NCBI GenBank assembly: GCA_963854735.1
Contig: OY978101.1
Span: 1,054,001-1,118,000, forward strand
Direction of reading: 5' to 3'
DNA from: Marvania coccoides
Lineage: Eukaryota; Chlorophyta; Trebouxiophyceae; Chlorellales; Chlorellaceae
Length of the DNA: 64,000 nucleotides
The notes under the pieces were generated by a model. The model saw nothing but the letters and a program-made list of their open reading frames with translations, had not been told where the DNA came from and searched no databases. The first letter of the stretch is position 1; every line of letters begins with the position of its first letter. Both the position numbers and the translations under genes were made by a program. This document shows, one piece after another, positions 42,784 through 53,804 of this stretch.

Positions 42784-44868
42784 ATGGAAAATCCTCAGGG
42801 CAGAGCTCTTTTGAGCGTCGGAGTCGATGCGATTCTCGTTCACTCGGAGGCGAAATCGAATAAGACAAAGGTACGGGCAATGCGCTTGCAGCGGGACCTA
42901 GAGCACTGGGCTCGAGAAGACGAGGGCTGCCGGAAGCTTACCAAACCACCCCTGTTCATTATGTTTTCTGCATGCAAAGACCTACATTTTGCCTGATCAT
43001 CGCATTCCAGCGCCATCCACCCGCGAAACACTCTCTTCCTGATGGACATTTCAATTTTGGGGGCTGACCACCGTATTTCCTTCCCCTCGCAGGTCATTTG
43101 CACCTTGGGACCTGCCAGTCGGGAGGTAAGCTCATCCCTCCAGTTTCACCTTCCTTCCCGTTTCCTCCTTTCTGTATTCTTCCCCACCGCCCTTCACCAC
43201 CGCCATTCTCACTCACCCCTCCCTCCCCCTCAACCAACAGGTCCCCATCCTCTGCGACATGCTGCGGAACGGCATGAACGTGGCCCGCTTCAACTTCTCC
43301 CACGGCTCCCACGAGTACCACCAGGGCACCCTGAACAACCTCCGCACTGCCATGAAGGAAACCGGCATCATGGCTGCAGTGATGCTGGACACCAAGGGCC
43401 CCGAGATCCGCACGGGCTTCCTGGTGGACGAGAAAGCGGTGGTGCTGGAGCAGGGCTCAGAGATCACAATCACCACAGACTACGAGACCAAAGGAAACGC
43501 CAACCTGATCGCCATGTCGTACAAGAAGCTGGCGCAGGACGTGCACCCTGGCTCCGTCATCCTCGTAGCTGACGGTTCCATCTCCCTGGAGGTGCTGTCC
43601 ACCGACCCCAAGGCGGGAACCGTGCAGGCCCGCTGCCTGAACACCGCCACGCTGGGCGAGCGCAAAAATGTCAACCTGCCGGGCGTCATCGTGGACCTGC
43701 CCACCCTGACCGAGAAGGACATTGATGACCTGGTCAACTGGGGCGTGCCCAACGAGATCGACCTCATTGCCGCCTCCTTTGTGCGCAAGGGCCAGGACCT
43801 CGACTACATCAGGTACGGAAATATTACGGAATACTTCTACCTTCTCAAGCTTGCCTGCATTGCCTCTAAATTTTACAACCCGCTAGTTATTTCTCCACTT
43901 GTTTTATTTTTAATTCATTATTTTCATTTCTTAGTTTATAACCACAACTGACCCTCACTCTCTCCTCTATCATTACATCGTCTCCCTTCTATCATTGCAG
44001 GTCCGTGCTGGGTCCCAAGGGACAGTACATCAAGATCATCTCCAAGGTGGAGAACCACGAGGGCGTGTCCAACTTTGACGAGATCCTGGCCAAGTCCGAC
44101 GCCATCATGGTGGCGCGTGGCGACCTGGGCATGGAGATTCCCACCGAGAAGATCTTTCTGGCGCAGAAGCTCATGATCCAGAAGTGCAACCTGGCCGGCA
44201 AGCCAGTGGTCACCGCCACGCAAATGCTCGAGTCCATGACCAAGAGCCCGCGCCCCACCCGCGCTGAGGCCACCGACGTGGCCAACGCCGTGCTGGACGG
44301 CACCGACTGCGTCATGCTGTCGGGAGAGACCGCCGCCGGGACGTACCCAATCCAGGCTGTGCAGGTGATGACCAAGATCTGCCGCGAAGCCGAGGCTTCC
44401 ATCGACTACTACTCCCTGTTCAAGGCCATCATGAAGCGCACCCCGCTGCCTATGACTCCCCTGGAGTCGCTGGCGTCGTCCGCAGTGCGCACCGCTCACA
44501 AGGTGCAAGCATCCCTCATCGTGGTGCTCACCCGCGGCGGCGCCACCGCCCGCCTGGTCGCCAAATACCGCCCCACGGTACCCATTCTCACCGTGGTGGT
44601 GCCCGTGCTGACCACCGACAACCTCACCTGGCAGTGCTCCTCTGAGGCGCCCGCTCGGCAGTGTTTGACGTCGCGTGGCCTCGTGCCCATCCTGGCGGAG
44701 GGCTCTGCGCGCGCCTCGGACAGCGACACCACCGACGAGATCCTGCACGCGGCGCTGCACCACGCACGGGACATGAAGTACTGCGCTGCCGGCGACACCG
44801 TGGTGGCGCTGCACCGCATCGGCAACGCCTCTGTGATCAAACTGGTGGACATCAAGGGGCCCAAATAA
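42784..44868 (+). CDS. PYK: Pyruvate kinase, cytosolic type
   Basis: Last step of glycolysis: phosphoenolpyruvate + ADP to pyruvate + ATP. Four exons join in phase: 42784-42870, 43093-43125, 43241-43812 and 44001-44868 (519 aa). Motifs in order: VICTLGPASRE, NFSHGSHEYHQ, MLDTKGPEIRTGF (metal and substrate site), VARGDLGMEIPTEKIFLAQK (active-site signature) and MLSGETAAGTYP. The C-terminal allosteric domain is complete. There is no plastid presequence; the first 29 residues are ordinary, so a cytosolic isoform is inferred. Exon 2 is only 33 nt but encodes the invariant CTLGPASR. Codon use is strongly GC-biased, consistent with high expression. Confidence 0.96.
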
Positions 44869-45344
44869 TGAGGAGAGGGGGAGATAGGAAGAAAGCAAGA
44901 AAATAAAAGAACACCACCAACACGATATAGTTTCCTACTTTGCCCTAAATGATGTTTGAAATGATAAAAAAGAAGAGTCTAAAATTTGTATAGCACATGC
45001 ATGCATTGTGGCGGGACCCTTTTTTTTTGAGGATCTTTTTTGTTCTGTAGGGGGCGAGTGAATGAACGGAGGTTGGCAGCTTGATGGCTAGCTGGCTGGC
45101 AGTACTCGCCCAAGTGTACACTGATGATAGAAATGGAGAAAGCAGAGCATTGCATGGTATGCTTTTTGGCTGCTTGGAACTAAACTATTCTGATGTTGCT
45201 TGTTTGTCTGTGGCGTTTTTCCCCATTATATTTTGCACATGCCATTCTTTTTCTTTTTGCTTTGATAAAATTTGCAAAAACTTTGATAGTGCTCTTTTAA
45301 AAATACAGCAAGTCCTCACCATCGTTGATCAGTAAAAAAACTGC
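44869..45344. other. Convergent 3' region (pyruvate kinase / prefoldin 1)
   Basis: 476 bp, AT-rich, with both 3' UTRs. No recognisable gene or TGTAA close to the stops. Confidence 0.5.
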
Positions 45345-45937
45345 TCATCGCTTTTGGATGCCAATCAGCTCATTTAGCTCATTTTTTAGGCCCTCTTGCG
45401 CCGATAGCAGGCCTTCCCTTGCAGATCCCGCAGTTTTCAGCTCCTTGCCAGTCTTCTCCACCACCTCTTGCAAGCGCGACATCACCGCTAACTTGGGCTC
45501 CAAAAAGTAGCTGCAGGTAGATGAAAAGGCAGAGAGAGAAAATCAGAATGGATAAAAGCCTGGCGATCTAATATGTGATAACTGTTAAAAACCCATGCAA
45601 AAGTTGTGTGTTTCGGCATGCAGAAAACAAAACAAGCAAATTATTTCTTACGCTTTACCGACGGCGCTATAGGTGGGCACATTTTCGGGGAGCTCGTCCA
45701 GGTGAGCGGCGGTGAAAGCTGCCCGTCGAAGCGCCATTTCGTTCTGCCGCCGCTGCGATTCCAACTGCAGAGGAAATGAAGGGAAAAGAGAGTCAGTCCT
45801 TGAGAGCCACCGTCGACTGTCTCAGTCAGAGCCATTTTGCTGCACTGGGGACGCACCGCTTTCAGCTGAAAGCTATTCTGGTCAAACTTTGTCGACAGTT
45901 CGCGAATCGCTGCCCGTTTCTCCTCGTCTGCGGCCAT
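45345..45937 (-). CDS. PFD1: Prefoldin subunit 1 (beta-type)
   Basis: Part of the hexameric prefoldin chaperone that passes nascent actin and tubulin to CCT in the cytosol. Three exons join in phase: 45937-45857, 45764-45652 and 45510-45345 (119 aa). The layout is N-terminal coiled coil (KFDQNSFQLKALESQRRQNE), beta hairpin (LPENVPTYSAVGKAYFLEPK), C-terminal coiled coil (LQEVVEKTGKELKTAGSAREG). The GKAYFLEPK block matches PFD1. The donor of intron 2 is AAAGC/GTAAGA; using the nearer GT at GTCG/GTAAAG would break the frame. Length is normal. Divergent from NDUFB2 over 313 bp. Confidence 0.88.
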
Positions 45938-46250
45938 CCTGACTTTTTTTAAGATCAGTTTTTCGTATTTTCTGTATTCCCTCGTGTCTGTAATGTGTGC
46001 GCTTGCGTGTTTAGAGTTTTTCAGGAAGCAAGAAGCCGTGCGAAAACATAAGAAAATGAATGACAGGCTGCTGGTCAAGCATCCAGCCTTTTTCTTTGCA
46101 AGCCCTGCTAAGGCAAAAACCATCATGTGTGCTCATTCAATGTTTATTTGCATTTTCATCGAGCTCCCCAAAACCAGCTACTCAGCGCCCAAGTGCTTCT
46201 TATTTTCCAGTATTTTTTTTAATCGATTAAACACATAACTTTTTACTGAA
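45938..46250. promoter_or_regulatory. Shared divergent promoter region (prefoldin 1 / NDUFB2)
   Basis: 313 bp between divergent start codons; AT-rich near 46210-46245. No specific site recognised. Confidence 0.4.
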
Positions 46251-46917
46251 ATGGCGTCAATCGCCAGAATAGCCAGGACAGCATCTCGGTCACTGGCCCA
46301 GTTTGCAAATGCCGAAGCATCTCAGGGAGCGCGGACCACGCTGCAGCAATTCAGCAGGCAATCTGCTCGCAACTTCGCAGCAGGTGTGTTTACCCCCCAA
46401 TCTGCTGCATTGAATTATAATTTGAAACTTTCTTGAAGGGATTACCGCATTTGCGCTCAACTGGTTGCGTTCTTTGTACACTGCAGGCGGTGGCCACGAC
46501 GCCGTGACCTACGGTGGGCTCACCATCCACAAGCCCGCAAAATGGCACACATATGTTGGAGAGGGTATGGCAGGACTCATGTGGTAAGCCAAATATCCTC
46601 AGTTTGCGAGGGAAAGCTCCTAGCGTTGGGTTTTTTTCCCCCTCACCGCTGCCCTTGCAGCCTCTTTTCATTATTATTATCGCTGTTCACGCTGTTTCTA
46701 CACAGGTTCTGGATTTTCTATAGGTTTTATCACGATTACGAGACCTTTCTGGTGAGCATAAATAAGCTATTTGAAGCTATTGTTAAAATTTGACATCACG
46801 ACATCTTCAGTGTTATTTACCCTCTCTCTTCGTCACTCTCTGCAGTTCGGCCATGCTGGCCACCACGAGCGCGCCATCCACCGCAAGACAACCGCTGGCG
46901 AGCACGGCCACCATTAG
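46251..46917 (+). CDS. NDUFB2: Mitochondrial complex I subunit NDUFB2
   Basis: Accessory subunit of the membrane arm of NADH:ubiquinone oxidoreductase. Four exons join in phase: 46251-46383, 46487-46583, 46706-46751 and 46846-46917 (115 aa). The first 44 residues (MASIARIARTASRSLAQFAN...) form a typical basic, Ser/Ala-rich mitochondrial presequence. The mature part reads GGHDAVTYGGLTIHKPAKWH, then the membrane helix MAGLMWFWIFYRFYHDYE, then a His-rich C terminus (GHAGHHERAIH...GEHGHH). This matches plant NDUFB2, which has the same TWHT/KW-H, MWFWI and His-rich tail. Confidence 0.9.
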
Positions 46918-47333
46918 AGAGGTAGGGGGCAAAACGGCGGCAACGATGAAAATCTGAGCTTGGTTGCGCTTTGTAGTTAGTATTTTTTTGTAGACCAGAC
47001 AGTACGTGTAAAACATATTGAACCAGATAACCAGATGAGGGAATGGGGCATTGGACAGTCTCAGAGCTGCCATGAGAGAAAAAAATGATGCAGTGGGAGG
47101 TGAAGAAAGTTTTGCAGCTACAATAGTCGGCTCGCAGCCTCAGGGGCCCTCTTCCACCACAATTGTATTTTTCTCAATTGTGGAATTCACCAGGGTGGTC
47201 AACATTGGTTCTCGCTAGCGGAGGCGTGATCTGCACACCACCCCATTGCACTTTTTACAATTTAGCCAGCCACGCCTGAAAGCGGCCATTGATTTGCCCC
47301 CCCACATTTTCTAAATAGTACGCAATTGTCACA
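46918..47333. other. Intergenic region, NDUFB2 to plastid sigma factor
   Basis: 416 bp with the 3' UTR of one gene and the promoter of the next, both plus strand. The minus-strand frame here has no homology. Confidence 0.5.
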
Positions 47334-49719
47334 ATGAGCGGCGCGGCTTTGCGGATGGCGGGCTCAGTGGACCTTTTGCGGGTCAGCCTCAGCCTGAAGC
47401 CAGTTCGCACCAACTCGCGGCGCTCCCACGTTGCGGCGGCCGCAAAACTACCCTACGGCCAAGGCGACACCTCCCCACGGAAATCTTTGCAGACGCAGGC
47501 CACCAATTCCGCAGTCAATTTGGCAGCCATGGTGGAGTCCGATCTAATGCTGAGCCCTGTGCCCAGCATGGACACTGATATGGAGGAGTTCCAATTCTTG
47601 GAGTCGATGCAGCTGCAGCTGGAGAAGACCTTCAACAACAGCCAGGCGGACGCCGACCAAACCCTGGAGGACATGGACGCTCTGCTGCTGGGCCTGGAGG
47701 GGCTGGACGCTGAGCTGGAGTCGGCGCTGGAGGTGGTGCGGGAAGACTTTTCGGAGATGACGGTGAGCTTCAAGTCTCCAGGGAGCCTCTCAGCACTTTT
47801 GAATGCAAGACTTTGCAGACTGCCGTAAAATATTTTTCAAGGGCTCTTCTCAGCTTTCCAACAACATGTGCTCACCTCTAAAATTAATTTCGACCTTTCT
47901 TTCTCGCAGTTGGAGGACACTGATCGACTGGAAGCGGAGCGCGCGCGTCAGATGGCCAAAATGAAGGCAAAGGCGCCGCGAGTGAAATCCTCAAAGCCGC
48001 AGCGCGAGGTGCGCTCCTCCGTGCGCGCCCCCCGCGCCAGGAAGCCGCGCACCTCGGGCACCCGCGAGCCCCGCGTCGTCAAGACCCCGCGGCAGCAGTC
48101 AGCGGCCGCCCTGGCCGCCGCATCGGCGATCGACGTTGAGCTCGCAGCAGAAACTTCCACAGCAGCAGCAGAACTCCAAACCCTCTCCCTCGACGCCTCT
48201 GACGCGCAGCAGCGCTCCCTGAGCGGCGCTGACGCGAGCTCCAGCGTTGACGGCAATGCCCCTGTGGCTTCTGGCCGCTCCACCAACCGCTTTGCCTCCT
48301 CCAGGTCGGCGCGGTTGCGCAACGTGGGAGGCACCCGCGTGCTGGGCTCCATGGTGGCTTCCGCCGTCAGCAACAAGGCGGAGAAGCTGGACGCAGCGGG
48401 CGAAGCGGAGCTGGCGCAGCGTGACCCCGAGGCCTTCTTGCGGTCGATCTCCTGCAACCAGCTGCTGTCGCTGGAGCAGGAGCGGCAGTTGGCGACGCTG
48501 GTGCAGGCGCGTGTGGAGCTGGAGGAGACCGCAAAGCGGCACGCCACCGCTGCTGGGCGGCTGCCTTCAGAGGCTGAGTGGGCCGCACTGACTGGACTCA
48601 CCCCCGTGGAGCTGCGGCGCAAGCTGTGGCTGGGGCAGCAAGCGCGCGAGCACATGATCGCGTGCAACATGCGGCTGGTTGTGTCTATCGCAAAGCGCTA
48701 CGTGGGGCGCGGCATGCCGTTGCAAGACCTGGTCGCGGAAGGCGTGCACGGTCTCAAGCGCGGCGTGGAGAAGTTCGACCCCTCCAAGGGCTTCAAGTTC
48801 TCCACCTATGCGCACTGGTGGATCCGCCAGGCCGTCACACGCTCCATTTCCGACTACGGCCGCGTGGTTCGGCTGCCGGTGCACCTGCACGAGCTGCTGG
48901 CGCGGGTGCGGCGGGTGGAGGAGGAGATGGAGGAGGAGCTGGGGCGTTCGCCCGAGACCGCGGAGGTTGCAAAGGCAGCGGGGCTGACTCTGAGCAAGCT
49001 AACGGCACTGTACAAGGTGTTCCGCAGCCCCACCAGCTACGAGACCCCCCACTCGAACGATGCTGACGACGACCGCAACCAGACGGACGAGTACATTGAA
49101 GACCAGAGCATCGACGACCCCAGCGTGGACGCTGCTCGGCGGATGCTGCAGATGGACCTTGAGAACGTCCTCAACACGTTCAGCCCGAGGGAGGCCAACA
49201 TCATTCGCATGCGCTACGGGCTGGTGGACGGCAAGGAGAGCACCCTGGAGGAGGTCGGACAGCTGCAGAACGTGAGTTTGAAAGTACAATTTGTTTTTAA
49301 TCCCTGAATTTTGGGAGGGAGCGATGGTGTTGTTTCTTTTTTGTTTATTGTTTGGTATCTATGGGCGGGGGAGGGGCTGAATGTGGGCTGGAGTGAGGGC
49401 GATGCAATTTTATTGATTGTACTGCCTAGTTGCTCCATTCCCCGGCCCCTATTGCCTCCGCCTTACAGCAGTCGGTCCGGTTTGAGGCGTCTCGGCCCTC
49501 TCCCGTGGCCTTGGCGTTAGAAAAGGGTCCGACACTACCTTCCCCACCATTCCTCCACATAATTACCATCTATTTCTTTAGACCGAATTGATGATTGACC
49601 CTTTTTTCTGCCTTTGTTTTGTGCAGCTCACCCGTGAGCGTATCCGCCAGTTGGAGTCCAAGATCCTCTCGAAGATGCGCACCCCGTCTCGCATCTCGCA
49701 CCTTTCTTCTAGGTACTGA
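47334..49719 (+). CDS. SIG1: Plastid RNA polymerase sigma-70 factor
   Basis: Nuclear-encoded sigma factor that directs the bacterial-type plastid RNA polymerase. Three exons, all phase 0: 47334-47762, 47910-49271 and 49627-49719 (627 aa). Residues 1-50 form an Arg/Ser-rich transit peptide. A long, poorly conserved, Arg/Pro/Ser-rich spacer precedes region 1.2 (DPEAFLRSISCNQLLSLEQE). Region 2 is clear (NMRLVVSIAKRYVGRGMPLQ, FDPSKGFKFSTYAHWWIRQA), followed by region 3 (RLPVHLHELLARVRRVEEEM) and region 4 (FSPREANIIRMRYGLVDGKE, then the helix LTRERIRQLESKILSKMR in the last exon). Chlorophytes usually have a single sigma gene, so this may be the only one. Numbering as SIG1 is a guess. Confidence 0.95.
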
Positions 49720-50186
49720 GCCTCGGAAGCAGCTGTTCGCCTGAAAAGCAGCCGCAACGACCATATAATAATGATAATATAATAGCGAATGCTTTTCTGG
49801 CAGGCTTTTTTCTGTATTGAACAATCGCCTAAAATGTTAACCCGTCCATACTATCTACTTCATTTTATTTCAACTTGCGCCTTAGCGCAACAATCTAAGT
49901 TTTTTATTCCTCCGTGTGCGTTTGTTAAAAGTTAAGGTGGCGGCCATTTGTGGGTCGTACAGTGTAGTATATATATACGCAACGAGCGCAAAAAGTGACA
50001 CCAAGGAATTTAAGAAGGGCAGAGGGCCAAATACTGATAGAGGGTGCTGCCAACCAGAGTAATTTTGGTTGGAACGTCTTCTCCGCCGCTGGAACTCAAT
50101 AAAATTTCGAATCCTAAGACATATTATTAAATTTATTACATTTCTGAAACTCGAGGGTATCAATTTGCATTCATTCACTGGCAGGT
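49720..50186. other. Intergenic region, sigma factor to dehydroquinate synthase II
   Basis: 467 bp. AT-rich, with a TATATATATACG run near 49968-49979. No gene seen. Confidence 0.5.
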
Positions 50187-51740
50187 ATGAGCCAGGCCAA
50201 GCCACTTCCCAATTTTACTCGATCAAATTTGAAGATTTCACGCCCAATTTTTTCCCGCCCCGCGATGCAACCGCGGTGGAAGACATGCGCCACATCTGAG
50301 AAAATTGTTTGGATAAAAAGCAGCGATAAAACGTGCATCACGACGGCTATGGAGACTTCGCTGACTTCTACCGTCCTCATGGAAGTTGGCGATAGCTTGG
50401 AGGCTCTGAAGGCGCTGGGACGCCTAACAGCTGTCACTGCTCGCGCGGATGGCAGGTTAATCGACGAATCTGGGTCTCAGATTGGCCGCATCTCTCGCTT
50501 AGCTTGTTCTGCAGATCTCGCCACCGCCCAGGCAGAGGCCGTCAATGCAGCTGAAGAAATCATCATTATGGACGCCACGGTGAGCTATGCCATTATTGTA
50601 CAATTATTGAGGTCATGTATTTTTTTTAATATGGATTTGCATGCATGTTTTAGAGCAATCGTTTTGGGGGGATTTACTTTCTTCATCCTATCTCCACATG
50701 TTCGAGCACGCAGGACTGGAAGATCATCCCCGCAGAAAACTTGGTGGCCGCCTTTCAGGCCACCCCAGCCACGCTGCTAGCCGTGGCCACCACCGCTGCT
50801 GAGGGAGCAGTCATGCTCGATGCATTGGAGGTGGGGACAGACGGCGTAGTTTTGAATACCACAGACCCTGGGGAAGTGAGAGCCATGGCAGCCATCATGG
50901 AGCAGCGCGCGGCGCAGTTTCGAGAGAAATCGAGCTACCAAGAGGTAACAAACTTTAATCAATGAAAGAATAAATGGATTACAGATGCCTGGCGGTTATT
51001 TTTATTTATTTATTCATTTACCATGCAGTGCACGGTCACTCGAGTGCTGCCAGTGGCGTCAGGGGACCGAGCTTGCGTTGACCTGGCAAGCGCCATGATC
51101 CCAGGAGAAGGGCTTTTAGTTGGAAACTTTGCTCGAGGGCTGTTCCTCGTTCATTCAGAGTGCGAAGACAGTGGGTACATCAACTCAAGACCCTTTAGGG
51201 TCAACGCAGGGCCCGTGAGTAATATCGTCAGATGAATTTTTATTGTATATTTAGTTGAACAACGTTGTGAGCAAAAATTGAAAATATGAATGGTCTTGAC
51301 AGTCAAATTGGGTTATTGTTGTTACTATGCAGGTGCACGCATATGTCCAAGGGCCTAGAGGCCGCACCAGGTACCTCAGTGAGCTGCGCAGCGGCGACGA
51401 GGTGGAGATTTTCGACGCTGAGGGCAGAAGCCGACTCGCACTCGTCGGCCGCGTGAAGATCGAAAAGAGACCGCTGGTGCTCGTGGAAGCCACGTCGACA
51501 GGGTCCTCCCAAAGCAGCGCGCATGAAACTTTTTCGATTTTGCTCCAGAATGCGGAGACTGTGAAGCTGGTGGGGTCTAAAAAATGTGGCAGTGGCAACG
51601 GAGGCAGCAGCGGAAAAGAAAAAAGCTGGAGAGCGATTTCTGTGAGCGATCTGGCTGCAGGAGATAACGTTTACGTCCTGATTCAGGATGGAGCGCGGCA
51701 TACGGGCGTGAAGATTGAAGAAAGTATAACAGAAAGATGA
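50187..51740 (+). CDS. 3-dehydroquinate synthase II family protein (archaeal AroB')
   Basis: Four exons, all phase 0: 50187-50579, 50714-50944, 51029-51214 and 51333-51740 (405 aa). Blocks match the family end to end: DWKIIPAENLVAAFQATPAT, EVGTDGVVLNTTDPGEVRAM, GEGLLVGNFARGLFLVHSE, VNAGPVHAYVQGPRGRTRYL, LVGRVKIEKRPLVLVEA, FSILLQNAETVKLV and IQDGARHTGVKIEE. In methanogens this enzyme makes dehydroquinate from an aldolase product by oxidative deamination and cyclisation. Plants and algae have homologues of unknown role beside the canonical shikimate enzyme. The first 40 residues look like a plastid or mitochondrial presequence. A TGTAA lies 19 nt after the stop. Confidence 0.9.
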
Positions 51741-51750
51741 TGACAATTTT

Positions 51751-51763
51751 TTACATTCTGTAA
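51751..51763. terminator. Palindromic bidirectional TGTAA poly(A) signal
   Basis: TTACATTCTGTAA gives TGTAA on both strands 3 bp apart. It lies 10 nt after the dehydroquinate synthase II stop and 148 bp beyond the convergent JmjC gene's stop, so it can serve both. Confidence 0.5.
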
Positions 51764-51911
51764 CGTAACGTTAGGCAAACAAGCAGAGGAAGAATGACAA
51801 AACCGTTTGAAAGGAATAGAATAAGTATTGTATTGTATTATTTAGGTGCATGCATGAAATAATAATAAGATTCAAAAGCTATATTGAAGAAAGTTTATCA
51901 CCGACAATTGT

Positions 51912-53642
51912 TCAATTCCTGCCCATGAGAGCCTCCGCAATGAGGCGCAGGCACTGCGTGTTGGCGCACATCTCAGCAGCCAGTGCATCCCTCGCCTCTT
52001 CTTCTGCCGCACCAACGTCATCATTATTGTTCCCCATTTCTTCCTCCGATATTTTCATAATAGAGCACTGCTCAAAAACCTCATTTTGCTCCATGAGAAG
52101 CTCTTTCAGCACCGCCTTGGCTTGTTTCAGCCTGAAAATCGCGTCATCCGCTGTCGCCCACGCTGGTGAGCCTCCGCTGCCTCCGCTGCGCAGCTTCTCT
52201 GCTGCTCCAGCTGCGATGAACCGAAGCATTGCCCCGAACGCTGCCCCATTCTTGCCCGCGTTGGATCCTGTGTTGCGCTGCACCAGGAACTCAAATTCTG
52301 CGGGCCCAGTGAGCTCCCGGCAGTCCTCGATCAACATCGCCGCCCTGCGTCTTTCGCCTTGCAAAAACTCCCAACTGCAGAATTAAAAAAGAGAATACGT
52401 AAACATCTTATATAATGAATTTATACAAGACGAAAATGAGGGAGAAGCAACTACTACAAAGATAGGCACAGCAACTAATACTCGAAAAAAACCCGATGGA
52501 AATATCCACAATACCTGTTCCTCACGCTGTGAGAGCTAATCCAATTGTGGTTGATGCTCAAGCAATCGTCCAAATTCATCACCTGCATTGCATAGAACAC
52601 AAGCACGCATTAGACTCCTTGTCCATTTGGCTTCTCCCCTCCACTACGTTCAAATAATTCGCTCACCGTGTGAAACCAGTTTGAAGGAACAAACAGCGCC
52701 TCCCCAGGGTACTGCACCACCTCCAACAGCTCTTTCTGCGCCTCCAACAATCGCGGAAACGCCTGTGCATCAGCGGCAAAAAAATCGTGGGCATGCGAAA
52801 TGCCCGCTGCGTCAAAAACCAGCTCAGCAAAAGGTGCGGGCAGCAGGCGCCAGCACTTGCGCCCAGCTATGTTGGCACTCCAGCTGTGCGACCGCAGGAC
52901 GTCAGCGTGCAGCGGGGTTGACGACCCAGCTGGACCTAAATACAGAAATCGATAGTCACACGTCGCTGCCTCGCTTGCACCACCCCCAGTCGCGTTCTCT
53001 GGCTGTTTCCCGCTGTTCTGCGCCTTATGGTCGTACCACTCATTCAGCCAGTCATCACGAAACACCGCTGGCGGCTCGTACGGCGCTGGATCTCCCCTCA
53101 TGTTGTTCAAAAAATGCCAATCCTTTAGGTACCACAACGGCTGACCTCCTTCCGCGTCGTCAATTTCTTTTTCACTTTCTTTTCGGCTCTTCCGCTCTCT
53201 CCACCAGCGGCAGTACTCTGCAAGCGTCATCTCACGGCACGGACCGCTGCCTTGATGCCTAGGTGCTGTGTCAGTCGCCATAATTTTCACCCCGCCAAAA
53301 TTACGCTCTAGATAGTCAATATCGACCTCAGAAACAGCATTTTCGCTGCTTTGATCTTCACGTTGGGCTTGGGTGTCGTTTGGCAGCACCACCCAGTCTT
53401 TTGCTGCTCGCCAGCTTTGAGTCACGCCGCTAATCAACACAGGGCGATTCCGAGCAAGGTACTGCTCAATAAAATCATGGTACTGCAGGCTATCTGCTGC
53501 CCGCACATCCACGCCTCCTCTGCTGAAAGGATGGCTGAGTTCAGGCGGCGCTGCGGGTTTCGCATCTACTGCTAAGTTGTGCTGCTCCTTCCCATTTATT
53601 GCTACTGCTGCCCCCGCTGATGGTGCTGCGAATCTTCCTCCA
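51912..53642 (-). CDS. JMJD4: JMJD4-type JmjC 2-oxoglutarate oxygenase (5' end uncertain)
   Basis: Three exons join in phase: 53642-52667, 52582-52515 and 52374-51912. The Fe(II) triad is visible: HxD in STPLHADVLRSHSWSANI and the distal His in FVPSNWFHTV, followed by MNLDDCLSINHNWISSHS, the JMJD4 signature. Animal JMJD4 hydroxylates a lysine of release factor eRF1. The first exon opens on a splice acceptor with no ATG in frame, so a 5' exon is missing. The only room is 53643-53804, before the upstream gene's stop. An ATG at 53796-53794 could supply it, but its donor would be weak. The large Glu/Ser loop at 53180-53300 is unusual. No TGTAA separates it from the glycosyltransferase. Confidence 0.8.
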
Positions 53643-53804
53643 CTGTGTAACAGAGAAGAGAGAACGGTCAGCTTTCTTAAATAGCATAAAGAATGAAACG
53701 AAATAGGAATAACTAAAACTAAAAAAACTGTAAGAATATATATTGATGTAGGCTGCAAGAGAATGAGAAAGAGAAATAAATGTTAAACACACGCATGCAA
53801 TGTT

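Noticed and set aside
53645..53760. Hydrophobic N-terminal segment for the JmjC protein
   Set aside because: The apparent transmembrane stretch is AT-rich sequence read through an intron; it has no ATG and splice acceptors fit better.
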